NCBI GenBank assembly: GCA_002368795.1
Contig: DFFG01000017.1
Coordinates: 22,645 to 56,087 of the forward strand
Length of the DNA stretch: 33,443 bases
Direction: 5' to 3'
Source: Eubacterium sp. UBA3782
GTDB taxonomy: Bacteria; Bacillota; Clostridia; Lachnospirales; Lachnospiraceae
The notes beneath the pieces were generated by a model. The model did not search any database and had not been told where the DNA came from. It was given only the letters and a program-made list of their open reading frames with translations. The position numbers were made by a program, and so were the translations under genes. This document shows, piece by piece, positions 6,942 through 14,405 of this stretch; the first letter of the stretch is position 1, and each line of letters begins with the position of its first letter.

Positions 6942-7886
6942 TCACTCGATCCTGCGCGTTGGACGTGCATCCAGCATATCGGGATCCATGGACAGCTCCT
7001 TTTCGGCCTGATCCTTAGCCAGCTGATCCATCTTGCGCGCCCTGGACTGAAATTCCATCCGGTGCTGCCTGCGTCTCTCCCTCCGAAGAACCTCATTGAT
7101 CTCTCCGCCGATAAACAGGATAAACATACAAAAATACAGCCAGACCATCAAAAAGACGATCGTCGCCAGGCTGCCGTACATTGAACCCGAGGCAACCATA
7201 TTAACATACATGTAGAAAAACTCCGAAAAGATCAGCCACCCCAGAGACGTAAACAGGGCTCCCGGCAGATTATGCACCGTGGACATCTTCCTCGAAGGAA
7301 AGACCCGGAACATAATAATGAAAAACAGGGTCATGATCACAAAATCAAACACCATCTTGGCCCCATGGCTGAACAGGCCGGAAAGAACAGACGAAGAAAA
7401 AGCCTCCTCAACAGGCGTAATAATGCTCTTCCAGAAAATCGTACTGACCAGGATAAAAATGATCAGCAGAGCAAAAACGATCGTATACAGAAGCGCCCAT
7501 CCACGGATCTGAAACCAGCTCCTCTTCTTCTTGATGCCGCTAATGCAGTCAAGCCCATAGCAGATGGTATGCATCGCCTTGCTCGAGCCCCAGATCGCAA
7601 GAAACGTAGTAATCCAGAACAGATTAACCGGAATCGAATACAGCTCATCCAGAATAGACGTCAAAAGAGGCAGCAGATACTCCGGCATCAGTACTTCAAA
7701 AAAAGTATAGACATCCTGCCTGCCATAAGGAAGAAACTGCAGAAGCTGCAAAAGAAGAATCAGAAAAGGAATCGTCGACATCAGGATAAAAAAAGCAGAC
7801 TGGGCCGCATACACGCCGATATCATCAACGATCACCTTCCCGATAACCGTTTGAACGATTCTGGTTTTTTCGCCCTGCTTCTCCAT
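6942..7886 (-). CDS. YihY/BrkB-family inner membrane protein
   Basis: 314 residues from ATG 7886-7884 (AGGGG ten bases upstream); an ATG at 7895 is only one base from the same binding site and one at 7940 has no usable spacing. The family pattern is clear: DDIGVYAAQSAFFILMSTIPFLILLLQ near residue 20-50, TTFLAIWGSSKAMHTICYGLD, a basic loop GIKKKRSWFQIRGWALLYT, GALFTSLGWLIFSEFFYMYV and YGSLATIVFLMVWLYFCMFILFIGGEINE, with six membrane helices in all. The charged C-terminal tail (about 45 residues, many K, R, E and D) faces the cytoplasm. Often mislabelled ribonuclease BN; the true role is unknown. Single gene with its own promoter. Confidence 0.92.
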   Translation of the reverse strand: MEKQGEKTRIVQTVIGKVIVDDIGVYAAQSAFFILMSTIPFLILLLQLLQFLPYGRQDVYTFFEVLMPEYLLPLLTSILDELYSIPVNLFWITTFLAIWGSSKAMHTICYGLDCISGIKKKRSWFQIRGWALLYTIVFALLIIFILVSTIFWKSIITPVEEAFSSSVLSGLFSHGAKMVFDFVIMTLFFIIMFRVFPSRKMSTVHNLPGALFTSLGWLIFSEFFYMYVNMVASGSMYGSLATIVFLMVWLYFCMFILFIGGEINEVLRRERRRQHRMEFQSRARKMDQLAKDQAEKELSMDPDMLDARPTRRIE

Positions 7887-7956
7887 CCTGTACATGCCCC
7901 TAAATCTGAAAATAAAAGATGCGGATACACGTGCCGCCATCCCTTCTGTCTATGCA

Positions 7957-7985
7957 TTTATACCACAAAAAAGCCCTTATTTCAA
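7957..7985 (-). promoter_or_regulatory. Sigma-A-type promoter of the YihY-family gene
   Basis: On the minus strand TTGAAA (7985-7980) and TATAAA (7962-7957) are spaced by exactly 17 bases. The transcript would begin near 7950, leaving a leader of about 65 bases before the ATG at 7886. Confidence 0.7.
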
Positions 7986-7999
7986 TAACATGAGAGGCT

Positions 8000-8284
8000 C
8001 CCGTCATCAGCGCCGCAGCATCAACGAGGAGGCTGTAGGTGAGCCGGCATATCGTCCTTCATTGCAGCAGGCGACGGCAGGAAGAAGACATGTCAGGCGA
8101 ACGTCAGGCAGTCGACGACGGAGGCGCGAGCATAGCTCGGGCGCAGGAGGGACTGTCTGAGGGCACTTCGATCAATTTCATTTTAATGAAAATAAGATGT
8201 GCCCGAGTTTCCTGACGCGCCCGTAATCAGCGGCGCAGCGCCTACAAGGAGACAACGAGTGAGCCGTCATATCTTCTTCCTGCC
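8000..8284. repeat. Composite repeat region: two direct copies, an inverted pair and two hairpins
   Basis: About 60 bases at 8000-8060 recur imperfectly at 8219-8280 (shared CCCGT-ATCAGCG-CGCAGC, then GTGAGCCG-CATATC). GGCAGGAAGAAGACATG (8076-8092) is repeated in inverted form at 8268-8284 with one mismatch. Between them are a GC-rich hairpin around 8124-8143 (GCGCGAGCATAGCTCGGGCGC) and a hairpin GGGCAC/GTGCCC (8161-8166 with 8199-8204) capped by TTTCATT-TT-AATGAAA (8176-8191). No coding frame is supported. It lies between two divergent genes, upstream of the alcohol dehydrogenase promoter. Confidence 0.65.
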
Positions 8285-8297
8285 GTTGCCCTTTATA

Positions 8298-8306
8298 TGC
8301 TATACT
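8298..8306 (+). promoter_or_regulatory. Extended -10 promoter of the alcohol dehydrogenase gene
   Basis: TGcTATACT at 8298-8306 is a strong extended -10 element 40 bases ahead of the ATG at 8347. The -35 position falls in the end of the composite repeat (about 8278-8283) and does not match consensus. Confidence 0.5.
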
Positions 8307-8346
8307 AAGCTCATCACATATGTTCAATCTCCTGAAAGGACCACCC

Positions 8347-9471
8347 ATGAAATTATTCAATCCCGTTAAGCTTTTTATCGAGCATGACTGCATTTCCAAT
8401 CATGCCTCTGATCTGTGTGTTCTTGGCTCTCGTGCCTTTATTGTGACCGGCCGCTCTTCTGCCTCGAATGGTTCTCTTGCTGACGTTTGCAGTGTACTCG
8501 AGGCCGGCGGTATTCCCTATGCCATTTTTAACGCGGTTGAGGAGAATCCTTCTGTCGAGACCTGCGTTCAGGCTGCGAAGGAAAGCCTTGCTTTTCAGGC
8601 AGACTTTGTGATCGGCATCGGCGGCGGTTCGCCTCTTGATGCTGCTAAGGCGGTCTGTGTTCTTGCTTCAGATGCTGCTCTGGATGAAAGCTGTATGTAT
8701 GAAAAGCTTCCTGGAATCACGCCGCTTCCGCTGGCTGCAGTGCCCACGACCTGCGGTACCGGCTCTGAGGTTACTCCCAATGGAGTTCTCACCTATCACC
8801 GTTTCCATACAAAGAGCAGCATGCCTTACACCGTATTCACAGCCATTGCTCTGGTGGATGGGAAATACCTTGCCGGCGCACCGGAATCCCTTCTGATCAA
8901 TACCTCTGTGGACGCGCTGGCTCACCTGATCGAAAGCTACCTGTCCGCCAAGGCAGACAGTCTGAACCGGATGTATTCGTCCTATGGTCTTCAGCTGTGG
9001 GGCATACTGAAAGATACTCTTTTTGCCCGCGAGGCGTCGGAGGAAGAAGGATTGCACATCACAGCTGCAATGGCCCAGCAGCTGATGCTAACCTCAACGA
9101 TCGGAGGTCTTGCTATCTCACATACAGGAACATCCCTGCCCCATGCCATGAGCTACGGCCTGACCTATGAAAAAGGCATCCCCCACGGCAAGGCCTGCGG
9201 TATATTCCTGGCTGCCTACATGGAGCAGTATGCACGCCGCAATCCCTCCGACACCGAGGATGTCTGCTTCTTCCTGGGATTTGACTCCATCGAAGAATTT
9301 GGTCAGTGGATCACAGACCATCTCGGCACCGTCAGCATAACCAAGGCAGAAGCCGCAGCCTTTGCTGAAGGCCTCGCTCAAAACACAGGAAAGCTGGCTA
9401 CCTTCCCCTTCGCCCTGGAATACGCCGACATCCAGGAGATGTACACCAAATCTCTCAAAATTACGGAATAG
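8347..9471 (+). CDS. Iron-containing alcohol dehydrogenase
   Basis: 374 residues starting MKLFNPVKLFIEHDC at ATG 8347, six bases after AAAGGA. The group III (iron) alcohol dehydrogenase signatures are present: GIGGGSPLDAAKA (NAD(P) binding), PTTCGTGSEVTPNGVLT, then SVDALAHLIESYLS (metal Asp and first His), TGTSLPHAMSYGLTYEKGIPHGKACG (second and third His). The enzyme is cytoplasmic, uses Fe2+ and NAD(P)H and probably reduces an aldehyde in fermentation, as in the butanol or propanediol dehydrogenase group; the substrate is not predictable. It is a single gene, with the composite repeat upstream and tandem 90-bp repeats downstream. Confidence 0.93.
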   Translation: MKLFNPVKLFIEHDCISNHASDLCVLGSRAFIVTGRSSASNGSLADVCSVLEAGGIPYAIFNAVEENPSVETCVQAAKESLAFQADFVIGIGGGSPLDAAKAVCVLASDAALDESCMYEKLPGITPLPLAAVPTTCGTGSEVTPNGVLTYHRFHTKSSMPYTVFTAIALVDGKYLAGAPESLLINTSVDALAHLIESYLSAKADSLNRMYSSYGLQLWGILKDTLFAREASEEEGLHITAAMAQQLMLTSTIGGLAISHTGTSLPHAMSYGLTYEKGIPHGKACGIFLAAYMEQYARRNPSDTEDVCFFLGFDSIEEFGQWITDHLGTVSITKAEAAAFAEGLAQNTGKLATFPFALEYADIQEMYTKSLKITE

Positions 9472-9481
9472 CCAAATAATA

Positions 9482-9690
9482 ATGCCCTCGTAAGACATTT
9501 AAGCAAACAATCTGCAGGCGCTTTTGCGCCGAAGCCGTTTGCGTAATGCCTTACGAGGGCATGCGCTATTAGCAATCTGAAAATATATTAAAGCAATCAA
9601 TCTGCAAGCGTTTTTGCGCCGAAGCCGTTTGCGTAATGCCTTACGAGGGCATGCGCTGTAAACAATCAGATAAATATACTAAAGCAAACA
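9482..9690. repeat. Two tandem 90-bp repeats with hairpins, plus start of a third
   Basis: Unit 1 starts at 9501 and unit 2 at 9591; they agree closely, including CGAAGCCGTTTGCGTAATGC and CTTACGAGGGCATGCGCT, and a third unit starts at 9682 but breaks off after AAGCAAACA. In unit 1, GCAAAC/GTTTGC (9503-9508 with 9537-9542) encloses GGCGC-TTTT-GCGCC (9517-9530). An outer pair, ATGCCCTCGTAAG (9482-9494) and CTTACGAGGGCAT (9550-9562), is a perfect 13-base inverted repeat that starts 10 bases after the dehydrogenase stop. The units lie between convergent genes and may end transcription there. Confidence 0.75.
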
Positions 9691-9710
9691 TTTTCGGGCA
9701 TACAAAATCC

Positions 9711-9805
9711 CGGTGAAATCATCTGTGCCGTCTGGCCTTTCATCAACTTCTCTGAGTTAATGGAATTTAACAGATGATCCCACCGCGATCTGTGTTTTTT
9801 ATTCA
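9711..9805 (+). terminator. Possible second terminator-like stem between convergent genes
   Basis: Arms 9711-9726 and 9770-9785 pair at 14 of 16 positions (CGGTGAAATCATCTGT with ACAGATGATCCCACCG). They are separated by 43 bases, and T-rich sequence (TGTTTTTTATTCATTTTT) follows from 9793. The long loop and the 7-base gap to the T run make this a weak terminator candidate; it may instead be another repeat arm. Nothing else is seen between 9691 and 9846. Confidence 0.3.
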
Positions 9806-9846
9806 TTTTTCTTACGATTCATCCTGTGCCTGAGAAGAATACAGGC

Positions 9847-10203
9847 TTAATCCTCCAGTCTGAACCAGGTCTTAATGATGCTAAGCATTCTTTCCTTTGA
9901 TTCAACCGGCATTTTTTCTGCCGAAGCCAAAATCTTCTGGTCGATAAGGGGAAGCTCGTCCCTGTCCACGTTTCCGCAGACAAGATCATCCATCGTAATC
10001 TTTCCGATTTTGCAGTAATAGGAGATCACGCGGAACGATACAGCAGTATTGCTATTCTCCACATTGCTGATATACCCAGGTGTCACGCCAAGCTCTTCTG
10101 CTACTTCTGACTGAGTCTTCCGAAGACCTTTTCTGATCTTTTTCAGATTGTTTCCGAGATTGTCAAAATCAAACTCAGTTCCAATTCTTTTTGGAGAGCT
10201 CAT
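9847..10203 (-). CDS. Small XRE-family transcriptional regulator
   Basis: 118 residues from ATG 10203-10201, with GAGG 11 bases upstream. Residues about 14-70 are a Cro/C1-type helix-turn-helix: LGNNLKKIRKGLRKTQSEVAEELGVTPGYISNVENSNTAVS. The rest (about 75-118) is a short acidic helical tail, PLIDQKILASAEKMPVESKERMLSIIKTWF, probably for dimer formation or an effector. It lacks any enzymatic or peptide-binding domain. The nested inverted repeats directly upstream (10206-10275) suggest autoregulation. Whether it controls the neighbouring signalling genes, read on the same strand, is unknown. Confidence 0.88.
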   Translation of the reverse strand: MSSPKRIGTEFDFDNLGNNLKKIRKGLRKTQSEVAEELGVTPGYISNVENSNTAVSFRVISYYCKIGKITMDDLVCGNVDRDELPLIDQKILASAEKMPVESKERMLSIIKTWFRLED

Positions 10204-10205
10204 AC

Positions 10206-10275
10206 AATGTTAAACCTCATCAGTATTTTTCGCAGTTTTACTGATTATCACTACTAATAATATTAGTTTAACATT
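10206..10275. promoter_or_regulatory. Nested inverted repeats upstream of the XRE regulator (candidate operators)
   Basis: Three perfect inverted pairs overlap here: AATGTTAAAC (10206-10215) with GTTTAACATT (10266-10275); ATCAGTA (10219-10225) with TACTGAT (10239-10245); and ACTAAT-AAT-ATTAGT (10253-10267). All lie between the XRE start codon and its likely promoter. The rest of 10276-10467 is AT-rich and holds an AATTCAT/ATGAATT pair near 10318-10351 and no gene. Confidence 0.5.
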
Positions 10276-10467
10276 CTGTTACTGCCACCACAAAGGACTA
10301 ATTACATGGTATACAGCAAATTCATGTTCAATCGGTATCAAAACTATGAATTTCTTGTGATTTCACTACACAAAATGGTAGGTAATTTTGCCATTCTGTC
10401 TATCGGGTGTAATATTTTGGAATATTTGATTATCTAATCGGTATATATTTTACTTTGTCCAATTTCC

Positions 10468-11091
10468 TCAATATTTAGGAAGAACAAGTCGTTTATCCAC
10501 TGCCTCTACAACCATCTGCAGGGTGTTCCGAAACCCGGTCTTTGCCAGCAGATTTTTGACATGAAACTTGACCGTATTGACAGAAATGCTGAGCCGCTCT
10601 GCGATCTCCTCGTATTTGTCACCGTTCGCCAGCATCCGCAGAACCTCCAGCTCTCTTCTTGTCAGCACGGTACTCGGAATGTTGCCAATCATTACCTGCG
10701 GTGTTTCATCCGGATAAATGTGTTCCCCATGCATCGTACGGTTCACAATATCCTGGAATTCGCTTTGGCCGATCTGCTTGTACAAAAAGCTATCTGCTCC
10801 AGCCTGGCGCGCCTTTTCCAGAAATGAATATTCCGGCATCGAAGTCATCATAATGATCTTGATCTCGGGGTAATGCTTTTTTATCGAAGCAGCAGCCGTG
10901 ATCCCCGATTCATCATCTGCAGTACAGATATCCATGAGTACAAGATCAACATTTCCTCCCATGCAGATGATCTCTGCATTGGCGGCATTTTCAATCAGGG
11001 CAGTCACCTGATAACGATATGTTTTTTCCAGCGATTCCTGAAGGCCTTTGGCCACGATAATGGAATCTTCCACGATCAAGACATTAATCAT
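10468..11091 (-). CDS. LuxR-type (NarL/FixJ) response regulator
   Basis: 207 residues from ATG 11091-11089, nine bases after AAGGA, overlapping the kinase stop by ATGA. The receiver domain (1-about 120) has the acidic pocket (Glu8-Asp9), the phospho-acceptor Asp54 in LVLMDI, Thr83 in MMTS and Lys105 in FLYKQ, so it should be phosphorylated. The C-terminal LuxR helix-turn-helix (about 145-200) reads LTRRELEVLRMLANGDKYEE, then ERLSISVNTVKFHVKNLLAK. It is the output of the kinase encoded just upstream. Targets are unknown, and no matching operator is obvious. Confidence 0.93.
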   Translation of the reverse strand: MINVLIVEDSIIVAKGLQESLEKTYRYQVTALIENAANAEIICMGGNVDLVLMDICTADDESGITAAASIKKHYPEIKIIMMTSMPEYSFLEKARQAGADSFLYKQIGQSEFQDIVNRTMHGEHIYPDETPQVMIGNIPSTVLTRRELEVLRMLANGDKYEEIAERLSISVNTVKFHVKNLLAKTGFRNTLQMVVEAVDKRLVLPKY

Positions 11092-12101
11092 ACGACAAAA
11101 TCCTTTTCTCGAAAGCCTATATATAAAGTGATTCTTCCGTCGCATACCACATCAAGTGAGATGTGATCCTCTTCCAGTCTTCTTCTAAGACTGCCTAGTC
11201 CGCTTCCTTCCCGGAAAGATGCGACATATGCGCTTCCATTATCTGTGATGCGCACAATGACCTTCCCGGTGGGTTCCGGATCCAGCGTTTCAACCGTGAG
11301 CTCTGTTGCCTTATGGTGGCGTACGGCATTGATCAAAGCCTCACGTACAGCCGCATAATACAGCTGCTGCGCAGTCCTCCTGACCGGCCGGCGTCCGATA
11401 AAGCAGATCTGACAACCGATCATTCCGGCTGCTTTCATAAGCTCTGCCTCTGTTTCGTGTTTATTTTCAATATCTTCCTTTGCATGTCCCGGCAGACTTG
11501 TATCCAGGGATTTTAATGCGTCATGCCAGAATTCCAAGAGTCTCTGACGTTCCTTGCGTCTGACATCTTCCGTCTGTCCCTCATCCTGGCCAACCTCAAG
11601 ATACACTCGAGTTGCAGCCAGACAATTGCCAAAAGCACCGTGTATATCCATCTTAACTGCAAGCAGATCTTTCTGCCTGTTCTTTCTTACAATGCTCCAA
11701 AGCAGTTCCTTTTGTCTTCGCATCTGGGAAGAAAGATGCTCATTTTCAAATTGCAGATTTTGCTGCAGCAAAAATATATCGGTATCATCAAATGCTGTGA
11801 TCTGCAGGATTCTGCCTTTATCTAAATCAAGCTCATCCCTGTGAAACGTCCAGATCTGTCCGTTTTTTAGCCTAATCCGGTATATTCTGGGTGCCAGCAC
11901 GGCTTCTCCATTTAGTTTCAGATAATGCCAGAACAGTTCTGCATTCATGATAGAAGCCCCGAAAAGCGAGGATACGATACGGTTCATGACCTGATTCGTC
12001 AGGATCGGCGTTCCATCCTCCTCCGCCATACAAAGACCGGCATCGATCCGGTTGATGGCATCCCGCAGCAGATGTCCGGATAACCTTTGCTCTCTCCTCA
12101 T
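11088..12101 (-). CDS. Soluble NarL-type histidine kinase
   Basis: 337 residues from ATG 12101-12099, which overlaps the stop of the 7TM sensor gene by ATGA. No membrane helix is visible. An N-terminal PAS-like part (about 1-105: GLCMAEEDGTPILTN, VLAPRIYRIRLKNGQIWTFHRDE) leads to a coiled segment and the dimerisation helix VKMDIHGAFGNCLAATRVYL, where His154 is the likely phosphate acceptor. The ATPase domain is intact: N box REALINAVRHHK (Asn258), DNG at 287-289 and GSGLGSLRRRLEE. It is therefore the active kinase of the set, while the membrane sensor is a separate protein. Phosphate should pass to the response regulator at 10468-11091. Confidence 0.9.
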   Translation of the reverse strand: MRREQRLSGHLLRDAINRIDAGLCMAEEDGTPILTNQVMNRIVSSLFGASIMNAELFWHYLKLNGEAVLAPRIYRIRLKNGQIWTFHRDELDLDKGRILQITAFDDTDIFLLQQNLQFENEHLSSQMRRQKELLWSIVRKNRQKDLLAVKMDIHGAFGNCLAATRVYLEVGQDEGQTEDVRRKERQRLLEFWHDALKSLDTSLPGHAKEDIENKHETEAELMKAAGMIGCQICFIGRRPVRRTAQQLYYAAVREALINAVRHHKATELTVETLDPEPTGKVIVRITDNGSAYVASFREGSGLGSLRRRLEEDHISLDVVCDGRITLYIGFREKDFVV

Positions 12102-13687
12102 GCGCTTACCTCCCCGGATAAGTTTTCTGTTCTGCAGGGCATGGAAACAGAAAAGACAGCGTTTCCGTAAGCATTCTTATGCAGGCGGATCCGGACAGCA
12201 TCCGGCGCAAGATCTGCCTTTTCCATCAATTGCTCATACAGATCCAGGCAGCGGATCGCAAAGTCGGCCTCTGGTAAAATATCACTGTCCAAAACGATAT
12301 CCTGTGTGATACCGACTTTATCCAGAGCGTGGCCGATCTCCCGGAAGCACAGCTGCAGATCCAGACTGCTGACCAGATCGCCTGCTTCCTTCTGCAGAAG
12401 AAAATTACAGCGTCTCTTCACATAGGTCCCAATCAGGCAGACTTTTTTCATGCAGGCATGAAAGACTTCATCCGACGCTGCCGCTTCCGCTTCACTTAGC
12501 AGTTTCTGCATATACAGAATCTGGGGATGGATATCCCGCGACATCGTATCATACAGCAGATTCTGATCCAGTACACGCCGCTCTTCTGCCTGGGCAGCCG
12601 CCTCCTGACTTTGGAGAGCCAATTCACTCTTCAGCTCCTCCCGCGTTTGGTCGAGTGCCTTTGTAATTTCATTTAAGGCACCGATATCCTTTTCCCATAT
12701 GATCTCGCCGCCGGAAAAAGCAGACCTGTGATATTCGTGGTCTCCATCTTCCAGACAGCCGTCTTCCTTAAGCTTCCGGTACATTTCCGGCGTAAGATCC
12801 CTGGCTCCCGCGGAACGCCAGGCATGCTTCCCCGTGCTGTCGATGATCTGCATATTCATTGTTGAATTAACAAACGCGAATGCATAATCTCTGGTCAGCG
12901 GAACTGTGCCGATTCCTACACAGTACATGTACAGTTCAAATTCATAGTAAAAGAAAATAATACAGAATGAAACACAGCCGTCGATCCGATACAGATGATA
13001 CCAAAAGTAAACGACAGCAAAAACAGCAAAAACCAAAAGCAGTATGAGGGGAATGACCGGATTCTGATACAACCGCTTCAGTCTTTTGCCTAATCGCATT
13101 GAAATAATAACTTTCGTCAGTTCCGTAGAAATGAACCAAAGCAGCATTAAATAAAAAATGATTCCGCCCTGAAAAGCCGGACGATATACGATCTCGTTTC
13201 CTTCAAATGGAAAAACAAGCTTGTATTGGTCGTTGAGCAGCGTCGACAGGCTGAAAAAGGCCGAAGGGATAAGAAGAAGCCATATGCAGGCCGGCGGCTG
13301 ATAGTCCTCATGTTTTCCCATACAAAGTACGGACATGAGGGTAAGCACCGGTATAAAGATCAAAAGAACCATGATCAGGTAATAGCACATCCGCAGCTGC
13401 GCAGCATTCTGCACATGACTGGCGTCACGAAGTGCACAGATCACAATGAGAAGAATCATCAGCAGAATACTTGCCTGGGTGAAGCTCCGCATGGCCTTCT
13501 GGGAGAAAAAGAGTCGAACAGCGGCGATCCACATGTTCAGGCAAATAATAATCAGGATGCTTACCAGAAGAATGCCTGGAACACGGAACCTTTCATAGTT
13601 CAGTGCCTGATCATAAAGAATAGCTAAAATAAGCAGTACCGCAAGCAGGAGAAAGGCTTTGATAAATGAATTCTTTTCCTGTCTCAT
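12098..13687 (-). CDS. 7TM sensor protein with degenerate histidine-kinase-like C-terminus
   Basis: 529 residues from ATG 13687-13685, seven bases after GGAG. Residues 1-about 265 hold seven or eight membrane helices, resembling the 7TM sensor region found before some histidine kinases. A short PAS-like module follows (NSTMNMQIIDSTGKHAWRS to SGGEIIWEKDIGALNE, about 275-345), then a coiled coil (ITKALDQTREELKSELALQS) and a helical pair starting LLYDTMSRDIHPQILYMQKL. The last 100 residues hint at an ATPase fold, but there is no N box, DxG or G box, so ATP binding is unlikely. It probably detects a membrane or external signal and controls the soluble kinase encoded next. It starts only 38 bases after the lipoprotein stop, so it may share that transcript. 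Confidence 0.82.
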   Translation of the reverse strand: MRQEKNSFIKAFLLLAVLLILAILYDQALNYERFRVPGILLVSILIIICLNMWIAAVRLFFSQKAMRSFTQASILLMILLIVICALRDASHVQNAAQLRMCYYLIMVLLIFIPVLTLMSVLCMGKHEDYQPPACIWLLLIPSAFFSLSTLLNDQYKLVFPFEGNEIVYRPAFQGGIIFYLMLLWFISTELTKVIISMRLGKRLKRLYQNPVIPLILLLVFAVFAVVYFWYHLYRIDGCVSFCIIFFYYEFELYMYCVGIGTVPLTRDYAFAFVNSTMNMQIIDSTGKHAWRSAGARDLTPEMYRKLKEDGCLEDGDHEYHRSAFSGGEIIWEKDIGALNEITKALDQTREELKSELALQSQEAAAQAEERRVLDQNLLYDTMSRDIHPQILYMQKLLSEAEAAASDEVFHACMKKVCLIGTYVKRRCNFLLQKEAGDLVSSLDLQLCFREIGHALDKVGITQDIVLDSDILPEADFAIRCLDLYEQLMEKADLAPDAVRIRLHKNAYGNAVFSVSMPCRTENLSGEVSA

Positions 13688-13725
13688 CTTTGCTCTCCTG
13701 CTTATCGTTACTGCCTATATGCTGC

Positions 13726-14403
13726 CTAAGCAGCCGCCATTGTTATTGTAATATAATCGTCAGTAATGGCAAATATATACCCGTTTTTTTCGAAAGTAGC
13801 CTCTTCCGGAAGGCCGTCCATCAGCTCCTGGAAATCGACATTCGTCTCGATTCCCGCAGCATCCATCACATAGCCCGCGATCTCGTTCAGATCCCGGATC
13901 TGCCGGCTGATGCTGATCGCCGCGATCTGGTTTTTATCCGAACAGACAACGATGACATCCTGGGGGGATCCATCCTTGCCTTCAAAGGTATAGATATAGG
14001 CGGTGCCCAGCTCATCCTTTCTGGATTCGATCACATGCCCCGCGGCAAGGATCCTGGAAAAAGAAGAAACAAAGGTACCTGCATCTACCTTAAAGTTCTC
14101 GTAATCCGTCAGATCCAGCTGATCCAGCCCGCTGAAGTCACCTTCCTTCAGGGCATTGACTGCTTTCACAATACGCTCCGAATGCTCGCTGATGCTCTGC
14201 TTCAGATCGTTGATCGTATCAACCGTATCCTCGGCCGTCCCTGTGGCAGAATCCCAATGCTCCACTGCCGCATCGTGAAGATCGTCCACGGTGCCCCAGG
14301 CCTTTTCGACCGCTTCATCCACGGTCAGCTCTCCGATATCCCCGCAGCCGGCCAGCACAAGGCCTGCAAGCAGCGCAAGGATTAGCGTCCGGTATGCTTT
14401 CAT
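13726..14403 (-). CDS. Predicted lipoprotein encoded between malQ and the 7TM sensor
   Basis: 225 residues. The N-terminus MKAYRTLILALLAGLVLAGCG is a lipoprotein signal with lipobox LAGC (Cys20), so the mature protein should be anchored outside the membrane. The rest is mixed helix/strand, with an early helical region rich in Asp and Glu (TVDDLHDAAVEHWDSATGT) and later strands (GTAYIYTFEGKDGSPQDVIVV and NGYIFAITDDYITITMA). The start ATG lies two bases after the malQ stop, with AGGAAAG inside malQ, so translation is coupled. I do not recognise the family. Its place just before the 7TM sensor makes it a candidate ligand-binding or accessory partner, by position only. Confidence 0.78.
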   Translation of the reverse strand: MKAYRTLILALLAGLVLAGCGDIGELTVDEAVEKAWGTVDDLHDAAVEHWDSATGTAEDTVDTINDLKQSISEHSERIVKAVNALKEGDFSGLDQLDLTDYENFKVDAGTFVSSFSRILAAGHVIESRKDELGTAYIYTFEGKDGSPQDVIVVCSDKNQIAAISISRQIRDLNEIAGYVMDAAGIETNVDFQELMDGLPEEATFEKNGYIFAITDDYITITMAAA

Positions 14404-14405
14404 TT

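Noticed and set aside
9501..9690. Tandem repeats as a CRISPR array
   Set aside because: Only two 90-base units with no unique spacers of constant length; repeats are contiguous.
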